Shown piece after piece: positions 49,993-60,866 of a stretch of 64,000 nucleotides of DNA. The notes below the pieces were generated by a model. It made no database searches and had not been told where the DNA came from. It saw nothing but the letters and a program-made list of their open reading frames with translations. Location: NCBI GenBank assembly GCA_949128115.1, contig OX421963.1, positions 38,857,979 to 38,921,978 of the forward strand, written 5' to 3'. Numbering within the stretch: position 1 is the first letter of the stretch; each line of letters begins with the position of its first letter. This stretch comes from Anaspis maculata (lineage: Eukaryota; Arthropoda; Insecta; Coleoptera; Scraptiidae). The position numbers were made by a program, and so were the translations under genes.

Positions 49993-50158
49993 AGGTGCGT
50001 TCAGTCAGCTTATTTAGCCGCAAGTTCAAGTTTCAGTCGGAAGCGCTGCATCGCTTATTGGCTGTTCTGAGGAGGCTGGTTCATTAGAGCCAATGGGCGT
50101 CGCTGCGCTTGCGACTAAAATTGAAACTTGCGGCTAAATAAGCTGACTGAACGCACCT
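49993..50158. mobile_element. 166-bp palindromic MITE
   Basis: AGGTGCGTTCAGTCAGCTTA and TTTAGCCGCAAGTT are mirrored at the right end (AACTTGCGGCTAAATAAGCT, GACTGAACGCACCT). A short unique centre carries GCCAATGGGCG. No coding capacity. Confidence 0.92.
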
Positions 50159-50580
50159 AAAGAATTCTGTTTTAAAATGTGGATTAGCATTGCTTGAATG
50201 GCATCCAGACCAACCAGGGTCCTTCAAAATTTTGAGGAAATCAAATTTTACAGAGTTACCACTGTTGCGGAACTTAGTCCCTTCTTGCTCATCAAAAACT
50301 ATGACGCTCACATTTCAAGGCCTGGATCTTTTAGTACATTGATCAGCATTGCTTGAGGGACACGCTGGTCAACGTTGAGGCTCACATTACCCTCTTCTGA
50401 ACTACAGCGAGAGTTTATCTGATTTGACGGCACTTACTCCTTTCTTGCCAAAAAAAAAACTATGCTCCGCACACTTGTCGGACCCGAGCTTTTTAGTATG
50501 TTGTTCAGCATTGGTCAAAGTCCGTTTGTGCAAAATTTCAAAAGAGCCATATTTATTTCAGGATCAAACCCTAAAATGCC

Positions 50581-51327
50581 TGGGATAGTGTAGTTTGAGT
50601 TACACTATACTCATTATACTATTTAGTTTTCTCTCTTTCATGAATGTCGCCAAAGTGCAGAGAAACCCTACTACCATTGGTTTATGCTCACTGTCAGGGT
50701 AGTTTGATGTGCATCTTTTTCTTCCGTGGAAAACACCGTTGAACAGAACACAGCCAGCCGGTCCAATCAGTCGTAAATTTGGTCCCCCACTTTACCGATG
50801 GGTACGCGATGTTCTGCAACGCTCTCAAAGCACGGCACCTCCGCCAAATGTGCAGATGTGTTCTATTCGCGCGACGGGATCTCTAACGAGTTTTGTAACA
50901 GTATTATTTCTTGCTGACTTTCTAGTGGCGATTCGCAACAATTAACTGGGGGACTCGGGAAAAACGACCGAAAAGTAAAAAGTATATCTAAAAAGTAAAA
51001 AGTAAAAAGTAGTCTTTGCGTAAGTAAAACCGAAACTGTTAGAGAACGTTGACAATTTGGGGACACTGACACAAAGCGCTATTATGTATCTCGTATCGTG
51101 CATGTCAAGTCGGGCAGACAGAGAGGGAGGTATAAAAGGTTCATAGATAATAACAAAGGTAACATGCACGTAACAAGCGCGTTGCGAGATACAAAATAGG
51201 CGTGACAGTTTGTCAAAAGTTGGATAACCTCGCATACCTTCCCAATCACCCAATTTTCGACAAAATATGCCCGTGTCACCAAATTGTAAACGCTCCTCAT
51301 TATTTTCGCCTTTACTTCTAAGAGACG
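50581..51327. other. No gene seen
   Basis: Frames at 50709-50945 (+) and 50942-51415 (-) lack recognisable motifs. A short AAAAGTAAAAAGTA run lies near 50975-51010. Confidence 0.4.
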
Positions 51328-52019
51328 TACGGGTGATCCAGCGAGATTCCCGGATTCCCCCTGTATGCTGGAAGTTATTGTAATAGTTGAAATAATTGAA
51401 ATAATTTGAAAACAAAAAATCTTTCTCACTAAACCAGGACAGTATGTACAGAAAAATGAGAAATATAACCAGTATAAAATGGGTTCGTACAAAATCCTCA
51501 ATATAAAATGAGAAGCAAAGAGAAATTGACTGAAAAAGTCACCGTTAACTGAACCTAAAAGAGCAAGCAGCCTTTTACCTTGCCATCAGTTGAATTGTTA
51601 CCGAGCCGTGGCAGCATAATGAATAAGTGAATGATCGTTCATCAAACATGGCGATGTATTATTGGGGAATACTGAAGCTCCCTCGAGACCAGTGGCACCC
51701 GTTGAGATGTTGAAGTATCGATAGGACCACCGCGGCATCAACCTCTTTCAGAGTGAATTTCAACTTGTTATCATGTAACATTTCATCATCAAATCTCAAT
51801 GTCTCCTTGGGGGGATCGGTGTACAGCTGCTTCACGGCGTTCAGAAAGTGATCAATAATTAAATCAGGGTTTTGAAGATTGGGAGGAATGACTCAAAAGG
51901 AGAGAATATCATCAAAAGAGAGGGCTAATTTTTTTTTCAATATTTTTCTGGTATTTTACAAACATTTCCACTAACTGCTCTGGACTCTGTGTCCGCGAAT
52001 GATGAATCACCCTGTGTAA
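51328..52019. mobile_element. Probable element with GGGTGAT(T/C)C ends
   Basis: The left end GTACGGGTGATCCAGCGAG and right end inverted GATGAATCACCCTGTGTAA resemble the CAGGGTG-ended group. The right flank (51920-52010) resembles the outer arm of foldback F (TTTTTCTGGTATTTTACAAA). The ends are weakly matched. Confidence 0.4.
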
Positions 52020-53247
52020 ATGATAAAATATACCGCCTAGTCAACAGATGTGAAATTTGGAATTCTAATGCCGACATCTAATAACTATGCATATTACTGT
52101 AGTGGGTATTGCAGGGTGTGTTGTTCGATGTACTACTACAATATAGCTCAGGGAAACTGAGCCTTTCATCGAGCTATTCGCATAGCTTGAAGAATCACCG
52201 CGCCACTCCCATTTCTCCTTTTTACACTACTGCAACTTGAGAAGAATCTACACCCTGCTCGGCAATCTCTTAGCATCTATCCGTCTCTAATGTGTTTATT
52301 TTCCTTTTGATATCATAACCGTAAATCACTGGAAAATATTTTGAGGAAGGGTTCTGGACGCAAAACCCTTCCATATAGGTATTTGATTGAAGTTTTTTTC
52401 CTGGTTGTCTTTTCGGAACATAACTATAACTATTTACTTCTGTGTAATAATGCGTTGTACTACACCTAGTTAATAATACATCCGCACCTTTGACGTGAGC
52501 AAGTGGTATAAGGGATCGATTGAATAATATCAGACTACGCTTTCCGTTCGACGACGTTGCGTGAATATTCTCCAGTGGTGCTTTTGTTACTCCGGTTTCC
52601 GGTTGCATGTGGTGCCTGCATTTTCTTCCCCAGCTAAGCAATAATATTATTATTTTATGCTAAACATGTTGCTCAAGGTATACGCCATTTAATAATAATT
52701 GGTACAAGCCTTTTAATTTATAGCTGCAGTTTTGGACTGGCAAACTAAAGTGTATAGTACGATGGTGTTGACAGAGCCCCCGCAGAATACTGGACATATT
52801 TTGCTTAATTTTGATGGGGTCATAAGATAGAATATAAATTCAATTCGCAGTCTCATTGCTATAGCTATAACTATGCTGGGGAGAACTTGATAGATCGAAA
52901 GAGCGACAATAACTTGTGTAGGTCAGGTCAGGGCCTCTCTCTATACCTTTAGTTTCTTAGCCAAAATCTCTGAACGCTAACAATGTTTCCAAACAATATG
53001 CAATGTGGCCAAAATTATTAAAAAGACTTTTTATATGGTGTAATGTCGTTTGAGGTCCGGATGTTGTTAGACGAGAATATAAGTTAACCCGGCTTTGTTT
53101 TGTCGGTTTTTATTTGACACACGTACAATACAGTCAGCAGTCAAACAGTCAATATCGGTGTATGAATCAATGACGAAAATGTGACAAACATTGAATGCGG
53201 ATGATTCACATGGGAATGGCTGGGTATCTTCCCTGAAGCAGCATCTC
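52020..53247. other. No gene seen
   Basis: Unique-looking, AT-rich sequence. An AATAAA signal on the minus strand at about 53116-53121 may belong to the small candidate at 53248-53358. Confidence 0.35.
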
Positions 53248-53358
53248 TTACCCTATTTCAGGTACTAAGAGCTGAGATGGGGTGGTGTCAAACAACACCT
53301 TTGCGGCCCGGCCCTTGTGTAATGTACCTGCAATACACCCTTTTCGTTGTGAGGCCAT
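53248..53358 (-). CDS. Small candidate ORF (36 codons), unrecognised
   Basis: On the minus strand GCTAAGATGG gives a good start context, followed by MASQRKGCIAGTLHKGRAAK to a stop at 53248. Codon 10 is followed by a GTACAT that could be a splice donor, and an AATAAA lies about 130 nt downstream of the stop. The basic, GC-richer composition stands out from the flanks. It may be a first exon, a small peptide gene or chance. Confidence 0.22.
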   Translation of the reverse strand: MASQRKGCIAGTLHKGRAAKVLFDTTPSQLLVPEIG

Positions 53359-53540
53359 CTTAGCGCAAGCGTCAGCAGGGTGGTGTAAATTCTGAAAGAC
53401 GACAGACGACAGTTGACAGCGAAACAACAGAGGCATTTTAGCTGTGTATGGACACATGTTTTTGAAGTAATGCCATTTCAGAACGCGATTTCCTTAGAAA
53501 AGAAGCTTGTTTATTAATCCTGCACTGCAGAAGGACCTTG

Positions 53541-53735
53541 CATGGTAATTTTATGCTCTAATCGTCCTAACAAACCCAACTGGAAAACCAATTGTCAACA
53601 TATCTACTGTTCCAAATGCTCGTATCAATATTTGCATAGGAAAAGTGTTGCAAGTGTTCATATCAAATCGCAGAGAAAGTCATTTGCAAAATCATCGCTT
53701 ATGTTTTTACGTTTGAAATTATATCGAATGTTATA
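53541..53735 (+). repeat. Direct repeat, copy 1
   Basis: CATGGTAATTTTATGCTCTA, ATCGTCCTAACAAACCC and CAAGTGTTCATATCAAATCG recur in the same order and orientation at 54965-55330. The second copy has an extra block of about 150 bp in the middle. Confidence 0.75.
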
Positions 53736-54964
53736 CGTTGTTTCAGAAATATTGCTATCCCAGTAGGTCATGAGAATCTAAATGCAGCTTTAGATTTAGT
53801 TACAAAAAACGTCAAATCAAAAGTGTAAATCTCATGGGAACTTCATTATTTATTTTCAGGTTATAAGTCAGATCTTTCACTCCTTTCAGTCAGAAAGTAT
53901 TTCTTCAGTTTTTTATCGAGTATCACGTGCGGGACCCCATTCAAGGTGCACTTGAAGAAAGATATATGCAGTTTTGATGTCGAACCGTCTCTGTTTCCGA
54001 TCTCCGGACCAAAAAAAATAGGCACCTGCATGGGGAGTCAGCAGATTTCGTTCTTGCCAGTCTCAATCAACATTGTGCACATATCACATAGGTAGATAGT
54101 AAAGCAGTTGAGCAAACTCCATGGCCTTGAGAGGGATCAGATATCAAGGAAGATCTGCTTCTTAAGCCGAGTTACGCTGTTCTATTTCAACTGAGCCTTT
54201 TAGTGAAGACAGAAGCACAAAATCTGGTAGGATATGGCACAACAGACTGTACTGTACCTACTCTTTTGATTGAGAACGGGCGCCTGGCTGATTTTCTTCT
54301 CGACTAGGCTCAGGGATCCACGGCCACTTTTTGGTTGTAAGTAGTGACAAACCTTGGCTTCTTTTTGCCAGTAAGTATGCGTTTGACCGTGCAGTACGTT
54401 ACTAAATATCAAAGCAACGCGCTGAATGCTGGCAGCTGCATTGTTGGAATCTCTGAAGAATTCTTCGTAACAGCGTCAAAGTATTTCACGTTCTATCGCA
54501 GATAAACGAACTGGATCCCCACACATGATAGCGTGAAAATTATCAGGTAAACCAATGAAGGAACAACACAACAGTAACAGTAGGTATAACGTAACAGGAA
54601 CAACAGTAACTGTATAAGTAACACGTACAGATTCTTAAAACTTGCGTCGATAGGTGCTTATTACGATTTTCTTTCCAAAAGCTATCTAGGTGGACAGAAA
54701 CATGACAGTTTGGACGACAGTAAAAAACTTCGCGGTTGATTTTGATTGACATGTCACACTGACTTGGGACTAAAACAATAAATGTTTTAGAACTAGACAA
54801 AGCTGAAGCGACTTTTACCATATACTTTCAATGCCTACTGAGATAGCAATCAATCTGAAACAACGTATAAATAGTAGGATAATGGTGGGTTAATAGAAAT
54901 GGAACAAGAAACCGAGGAACTAGCTTTAGCACAACGGGGTAAACTAATGCTGTCAACGACGTTA

Positions 54965-55330
54965 CATGGTAATTTTGTGCTCTAATCGTCCTAACAAGCC
55001 CGACTGGCGAACAAATCGTTAACGCATCCAACTGTTCCGAATGTTCGCATCAATATTTGAGACATTTTCGTAGGAATCAAACAATAATCAAAGTTGAAGT
55101 TCGCAATAAAAAATATTGGTAATATTTTTGTACTTTTTAGGAGCAGCATCATTAGCATTTTGTTACGTGATCTGCAGTTACCGAGACAACCAAATATACC
55201 CAGGATAGAGCATTATCCTTCCATTTGCATTTCAGAGTGTTATAAGTGTTCATATCATACCGCAGAGTAGGTCATTTGTCATTTGCAAAATCATTGCCCA
55301 TGTTTGTACATTTTGAGGTTTATATCGAAT
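54965..55330 (+). repeat. Direct repeat, copy 2
   Basis: Partner of 53541-53735. A second short direct repeat (AAATGGAACAAGAAA.CGAGG) flanks it at 54893 and 55361. Together these point to a tandem duplication of at least about 470 bp that has since decayed. Frames in 53736-54964 match nothing known. Confidence 0.7.
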
Positions 55331-55887
55331 GTGAATTGTAAAATATGGTGGGTGAATATAAATGGAACAAGAAATCGAGGAACTAGCTTTGGTGGTGGTG
55401 GGGATAATGTTGGAACAACATAATATCATGACGAAATTACAGAATTACCCCAAAAGTCACCCAACGCAACGGTCACTACACTACAATCCGGACCGGCGCG
55501 TATGAGCATTTCTGACATGCGCATTCACAGCAAGTCGTTATTAATTATGAAAAAGATACTGTAATTTTATATTGCTAGCGTTTTTTTTTCATATAGAGTA
55601 CTTTGATAACCCATGATCTATCAAATACATAAAAAGTTTTGTACCTAACATCGCTGTCAATCACTTTCGCGTGCGTATGTTCTAGTCGAATTTGTACCAG
55701 CCTGGTCGACTATTCAATTACGCGCCGGGAATCTTACTCATTTGACAACCGAACGCAATCTGCTCTCCAGCTGAACGTCCTCTGGATTTCAGTCATTGAA
55801 AACTGCTGAATTTGACATGCCAATCTGCCTCCTATAAGCTTACAATTTTCATCCTGTACCACTAGAGCATATACGAGTACATACATT

Positions 55888-58088
55888 TATACTGACGGCC
55901 AAAATTAAAGGGACACTTTTCTGGAGTTTCTTTACAGGAAAATCACTTGGCAGATTTCAACAAAATTTTTCACAAGGGAAGATCGAAGAGTATTCTACAC
56001 GCCCTCAAACTCACGGGTTTGTGGACCTCAACATTACCAGGGTGACCTGACTAAGATTGTAGCAATATGCCAGAATAGTTGCAAAATTTTCAATTGAATT
56101 CATGAGATGGTTTATAGGCGATTTACATTTAAAAAGCGCCACCTGGTGTGGAGCTCGGTACTTGATCGTGCAGGAATTTTTTGAGAGGAACACATACTCG
56201 GACGTCTAGTAACCTAGGTTAGGTAGACACTAGTAGATACCTGCAATACTCACATCTCACATCAATGACATGGAATTTGACAAGTAGGAATAATGTAAAA
56301 GGGGGTTTGCTTTTGTGTCCCCTATTTGATCTTGTGATTAGCGTATATAGCAGGCTAGTAGAATTCTAGTAGGTAGTAGATCTAGTTCCAGAGGTGAGGG
56401 GCTGGAAGACTGGGCTACCAGCAATGCATTGCAGTTGCGGTGGAAAAAATGCGACTGGTGACTGTTACATTACATCTTCCGCAGGCAGGTGCAAGCATGC
56501 ATGGTATGCTGCTTTGCAAGTAGCTCCTGACTCTGCCATTCCTGCCATTTAATTCCTGCTGATTGATTCCCCAATCCCCAATGAGTCACAAAAGCGAGCC
56601 TAAACCTGGATCTTGACAGTGGGGACACAACAAATGTTTGCGTCCCAATTACAAAGGTGGCGAACAGTAGAATATAGAATGCGGATCTCCAGGTGAGGTT
56701 CAAGCAGAAAATCTTTAGAAAAAGGTGACTGACGACGCGGTCAGCCCAAGTTGACCTTTTCTGGCGTGCAAGCGGTTGGTGTGTGCAGAGAACTCGGTCC
56801 GCCGGGAGGTGACAGTCACTGTTGCTGTTCCTTGGGTGAAAGCTACGGATGATGCAAAGAAAGGTCTGCGACGATGCTGGTCATCGATGTAGGGCCCAAT
56901 GAAGAGCCTGCGGGGTTCCAAGGGTTCACAGGAACAAAAAATTTGCGGCAGTGAATTGACAAGACAGCAAAGTGACTGTTTTGACGTGTCTTCAACTAAC
57001 GTGACAGACGACGTTGCCTGACAGCAACTTAGACATCTTCAAACAATTAATCCCCTAAATCTTCTTACACGAATGGGCCATTTCCCCCAATAAAGTCAAT
57101 CACCTATAGCCACGGGAAGTTGAATTACACCCCAACCAGGTTTGAATAAACTGCTCGCACTTAACGAAGTCCTCTTACATAAAAATTTTGCTAATCTTCT
57201 TACTTACTGTCAGGATACAGTTCTTCGTTCTGAATCATGAGAAAACAGCTCTATGATAATCAGAGATGGTTCGGGCCTGCTACAAATAAATTTTCTTCAT
57301 CACGAAAGTAGTCGCGGACCTATGGACCTGCAATTTCCACCATTTGGCGTTGTTCAAAAACATTCTTATTGATAGTGGGGACTCTATTATACCTCTGGTA
57401 ACCATTAGATTCATCTTTAAAGCTTCAAGTCCCCAGCGAGCCCCCCTAGAGCCCAATTTTGCTACCTCATAGATGAGTGACGACGAGGCAAATTTTTTTC
57501 GTAATCAGAGTGGCATTATACGTTACTGGCGATTTCAAAACGTTCAGTCACATTGTCAAGAACCCAACAAGTCAAGTCTTCTTGTATTCGAAACGCCCAT
57601 TTTTGCAAAGTTTCGAACACCAATCTCGGTTTTTAGTAGTCCATAGGTCAGCGATCTCTTTCGTGATAAGGAGAATTCATTTGTAGCAAGCCCGAACCAT
57701 CATTGATTATCATAGAGCTGTTTTCTCATAATTCAGAACAAAGAACTCTATCCTGACAATAAGTAAGAAGATTAGCAACATTTCTATATGAGAGGACTTC
57801 GTTAAGTGCGAGCAGTTGATTCCAACCTGTTGGAGTGTAACTCAACTTTACGTGGCTATACAACCATCTCGTGAATTCAATTGAAAATTTTGCAGAAACG
57901 ATTTTGGCACATTGCTACAATTTCAGTCAGGTCACCCTGTAATGTTGAAGTTCACCAACCCGTGAGTTTGAGGATTTGTAGAATACCCTTCGAGCTTTCC
58001 TCATGAAAAATTTGGAAGAAATCTGCCAAGTGGTTTTCCTGTAGGGCAACTCCAAGAAAATATCCCTTTAATTTTAGCCGTCAGTATA
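55888..58088. repeat. Foldback O, Tc1-like ends
   Basis: The left TATACTGACGGCCAAAATTA and AAGGGACA are mirrored by TAATTTTAGCCGTCAGTATA. Arms 55888-56120 and 57865-58088 pair through TTTTCCTGTA-type, CTCAAACTCACGGGTTTGTG and CAGGGTGACCTGACT-type blocks. The GGCCAAAATTAAAGGGACA end style recalls Tc1/mariner elements. The stretch 56126-57094 inside shows no recognisable gene. Confidence 0.8.
57095..57860. repeat. Foldback nested in O
   Basis: CACTTAACGAAGTCCTCT, CTGTCAGGATA and TCTATGATAATCAGAGATGG are mirrored at 57690-57855 (AGAGGACTTCGTTAAGTG). Arms of about 200 bp surround a loop near 57300-57655. Confidence 0.85.
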
Positions 58089-58391
58089 TATGGCGTGTGT
58101 ATATCCATGGTTAATAAGTCATCCGTTAAATCGTTCTGAAGGACACGAAGACTCCGAGCTCGAGAACAATATATTCCTTCGGCCATAAATATAATTTGCC
58201 ATAAAGAAAATATTAAATCAACATGATTGCGTTGCACGTAGACATACACGGGCGAGCCATCCAATTGATAAAAGAGAAGGGATGTGTTTACAGAAAGGGG
58301 AACGAATGGTTGCCGAGCACCAGAGATCACCGTAGATTTAAGAGTAATGAGTTCGCTACAAATTGGCGGAGGCGTCCTCCTCGTCCATTAA

Positions 58392-58942
58392 ACTAGAGGG
58401 GCGCCCCCAATGACATCGGTGTAACGTCGTTGGAATTCGCAAATAACGAGACTTGAACGGTGTGCACTGGCAGAGGTGCATGGTTAATTAAGACTCCGGT
58501 CGTGTTGAACGAACGTTCAATGAAAACTGCCAGGGCACGTAATGCCTTCGGAATCTGGGACGCGCGTTTCTTATTGGGATAGGTTTTAACCGAAAGCAGA
58601 CGGTTGATGTCTACTTTAGACGCTTTTTCGAAGACGGGTTTGACATCAATGATTTTCCTTCAAAGTCATCTTGTCGACCCATTGCCGATTTATTTCCGCG
58701 ACGGAGATAATTTCCGCTGAATCAATGTCATCAGCAAGTTTTATTGCAGGAAAAGGCACAATTGCGAAAAAAATGGGAAGGGTATAGTTTAGAGATATGC
58801 TGTCAGTGGAGCCGTTAAAAGGAATGAGAAGGAGAAGATGTAATGAAGATGCGAGGGGAGGAATAAGATTGGACTCAAAAAAAAGATGGAGAATCAGAAA
58901 CTTGATAATACTGATGCGACATGGCACGGCGCGGCGGTGCAA
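58392..58942 (-). pseudogene. Frameshifted transposase-like reading frames
   Basis: Two minus-strand frames abut. 58942-58646 ends in ADDIDSAEIISVAEINRQWV. A shifted frame from about 58656 to the stop at 58392 reads KASKVDINRLLSVKTYPNKK followed by RALAVFIERSFNTTGVLIN. The ERSF.TTGVL block resembles the C-terminal part of hAT-type transposases. The single frame change and missing upstream domains mark it as a relic. No ends of an element were found around it. Confidence 0.35.
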
Positions 58943-59637
58943 TTTGAAAAATGTCGAACCAGGTGAAAATGGAGGAAAAGAAGGATAGCCAGGAGTCTTT
59001 TTTTTTGGTCAGTGCGTAGACAGTTAGATGAACACTTGAACGAAATCAGGACGAACAGAGAAGCTTAAACTTCATACAAGTACACCAACAAGATAATGAA
59101 TGAGAATCACGTTCTCAGGCCAAATTTGAACACAAAATTCCTTTACAAGAAGTGCTGAACCAATAAGCAGTGAGAAGCAGTACGGTCATTTCAAAATTTG
59201 GGAGAGAAGCGGAACGTGAAAAGGCAAATCGAAGCGAGGATACAAATAAGAATTCGAGAAAGACTTGAGGCCTTTATTCACCAGGGAACGGCGTTTGGTA
59301 ATCTGGTTGGCGCTTCAGTTGGCAGTGTTTATCTATTTGATTGAACCACACATTGTCGAACAGCTTCATCTAACTTTCACACAAAATGAGCAAAACTCAG
59401 AAGGCATTATGTATCAGCTTTCAATTGTGATTGTGTATCAGACGAGAATAATGCACCACTGTATCTGTTCCTGGTTGCATAGCAAAGTTGACCAACCTAC
59501 CTACCACCTTACGGTTGGGTTCGTGTTGACGCCAACCGCACATCGTCGAACATCCATCGAACCCAACCATGTTGTCGAACTGCGTTTGATAGTGAATGAG
59601 GCGAAAAGTTTTTGTGAAATGAAAGGCGTGTGAGTTT
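58943..59637. other. No gene seen
   Basis: Purine-rich (GAAAAGAAGG) at 58800-59240, then mixed sequence. The 122-codon frame at 59265-59633 has no recognisable motif or splice support. Confidence 0.35.
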
Positions 59638-60579
59638 ATACAGGGTATCCCGTAGGTTTCTCATGCACGAAACACGAAATTCAACCATACACTCGACTGA
59701 CGTCAAAAAGTACAAAAACAACTGTAGTTCGACCTGTTTTCCACTGTTTCTTGTAATATAACTCATAGACTTGACGGTTAGACGTATGTGACTCTAATTT
59801 GATAGAGCTATGGTTCATTCAAGAAAACTAGAAAAAGGAGACGTAACTTCTCACGGAAAAGAGTTCTGTGGGCGACCCAATTTTCGTCGCCGCAGAACGG
59901 CGCTGTGAACGGTAGTGGGTTTAGGCGTCTGCCATATCGGAAATTTTCCGATCATGGACTTGTTGTATTCAAAGTGGACTTGAAAGAAGGAAATATCCCT
60001 GATATGGGCGCTACCATGGTACCTGAAACACAAGAGAAGTTCTCAAAAGCCTAGGGAAAGTTTACAAGTTTCATCGAAAACGTTAGTACTACCGATATTT
60101 GTAGATAACAATATTCATTCAATAAGTAAGGAGTTATGATCGATGTGAGGAACGACCCCCAGTCGAGCATATTCAGAGGAAAATACTGTAGAACTTACCC
60201 CGTTAGAACGCTATTTGCTTTTTTATGAGATTTTTGACTTTTTTTTTCTCGAAAATGTTATTGCTACTAGCTACATTTGAACTAATGAATTTTGTAATAA
60301 TGTTGAATCGAAACAAATCAAGTAGGTACAAAAGTGATATTGCAGGAAGGATGCTCCGATGAGAGTTCTGCAACAGATGTGACGCCTTTTGTTAATTTCA
60401 ATAGATTTCGACGTTTTAGCATAATTTCGATTTTTCCTGACTACCACACTTTCATTTACGATGAAAGGTAAAATGTAAGATTTTGAAAAAAAAAACCTTG
60501 ACAGCCAATCTTAACATTATCTGAGGACTCATGTATCGTTTTATTTTGGACATGTAAAGCTGGGACACCCTATACATAT
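59638..60579. mobile_element. Element with TATACAGGGT..ACCCTATA ends
   Basis: The left TATACAGGGTATCCCGTAG and right inverted CTGGGACACCCTATACATA share the end style of the foldbacks, but the interior is not an extended inverted repeat. About 940 bp, AT-rich, no protein seen. Confidence 0.4.
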
Positions 60580-60744
60580 ATAGCCCTTTGAGTGCTCAAT
60601 TTCAAAACAGGTGGCGCAAAGTTGCAGCGATGAAATGGTCCATTATAGCATATAGCGGTCTGATTGGCTAAAACAGGTTGTTTTGCGCCGTTGTCATGGT
60701 GACCAGACTCATTTCCGGGCGCAAGTCGGACTCAAAACTAAACC

Positions 60745-60866
60745 GTAAGGGCTAAATTCCAAGTCAGACTTGGAACTTGAGCAGCGGCGCCGGCGCATAT
60801 CGATGACGTGCGCCGGTGACGCAGCTTATCGCGGGTTGCAAGTCGGACTTGAAATTTAGCCCTAAA
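60745..60866. repeat. 122-bp GC-rich palindrome
   Basis: TAAGGGCTAAATTCCAAGTC is mirrored by GACTTGAAATTTAGCCCT, with a GCGCCGGCGC/GTGCGCCGGTGAC centre. The arms are related to the inner arms of 8534-8965 (AAATTTCAAGTCCGAGTTGC). Flanking 60600-60740 (TGGCGCAAAGTTG, GGTCTGATTGGCT) also resembles that element. Confidence 0.75.

Larger units (their letters stand above)
47437..50580. repeat. Foldback M, left arm split by N
   Basis: The left arm is in two pieces, 47437-47490 (CAGGCATTTTAGG, CCTGAAATAAATATG) and 49287-49415 (GCACAAACGG, CAATGCTGAACAACATACTA, AGAAAGGAGTAAGTGCCG). Both are mirrored contiguously at 50395-50580. The right arm therefore shows the state before N inserted. The loop holds the right arm of K and a MITE. 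Confidence 0.8.

Noticed and set aside
51082..51501. 139-codon minus-strand frame
   Set aside because: No recognisable domain; overlaps another open frame and the probable repeat starting at 51328.
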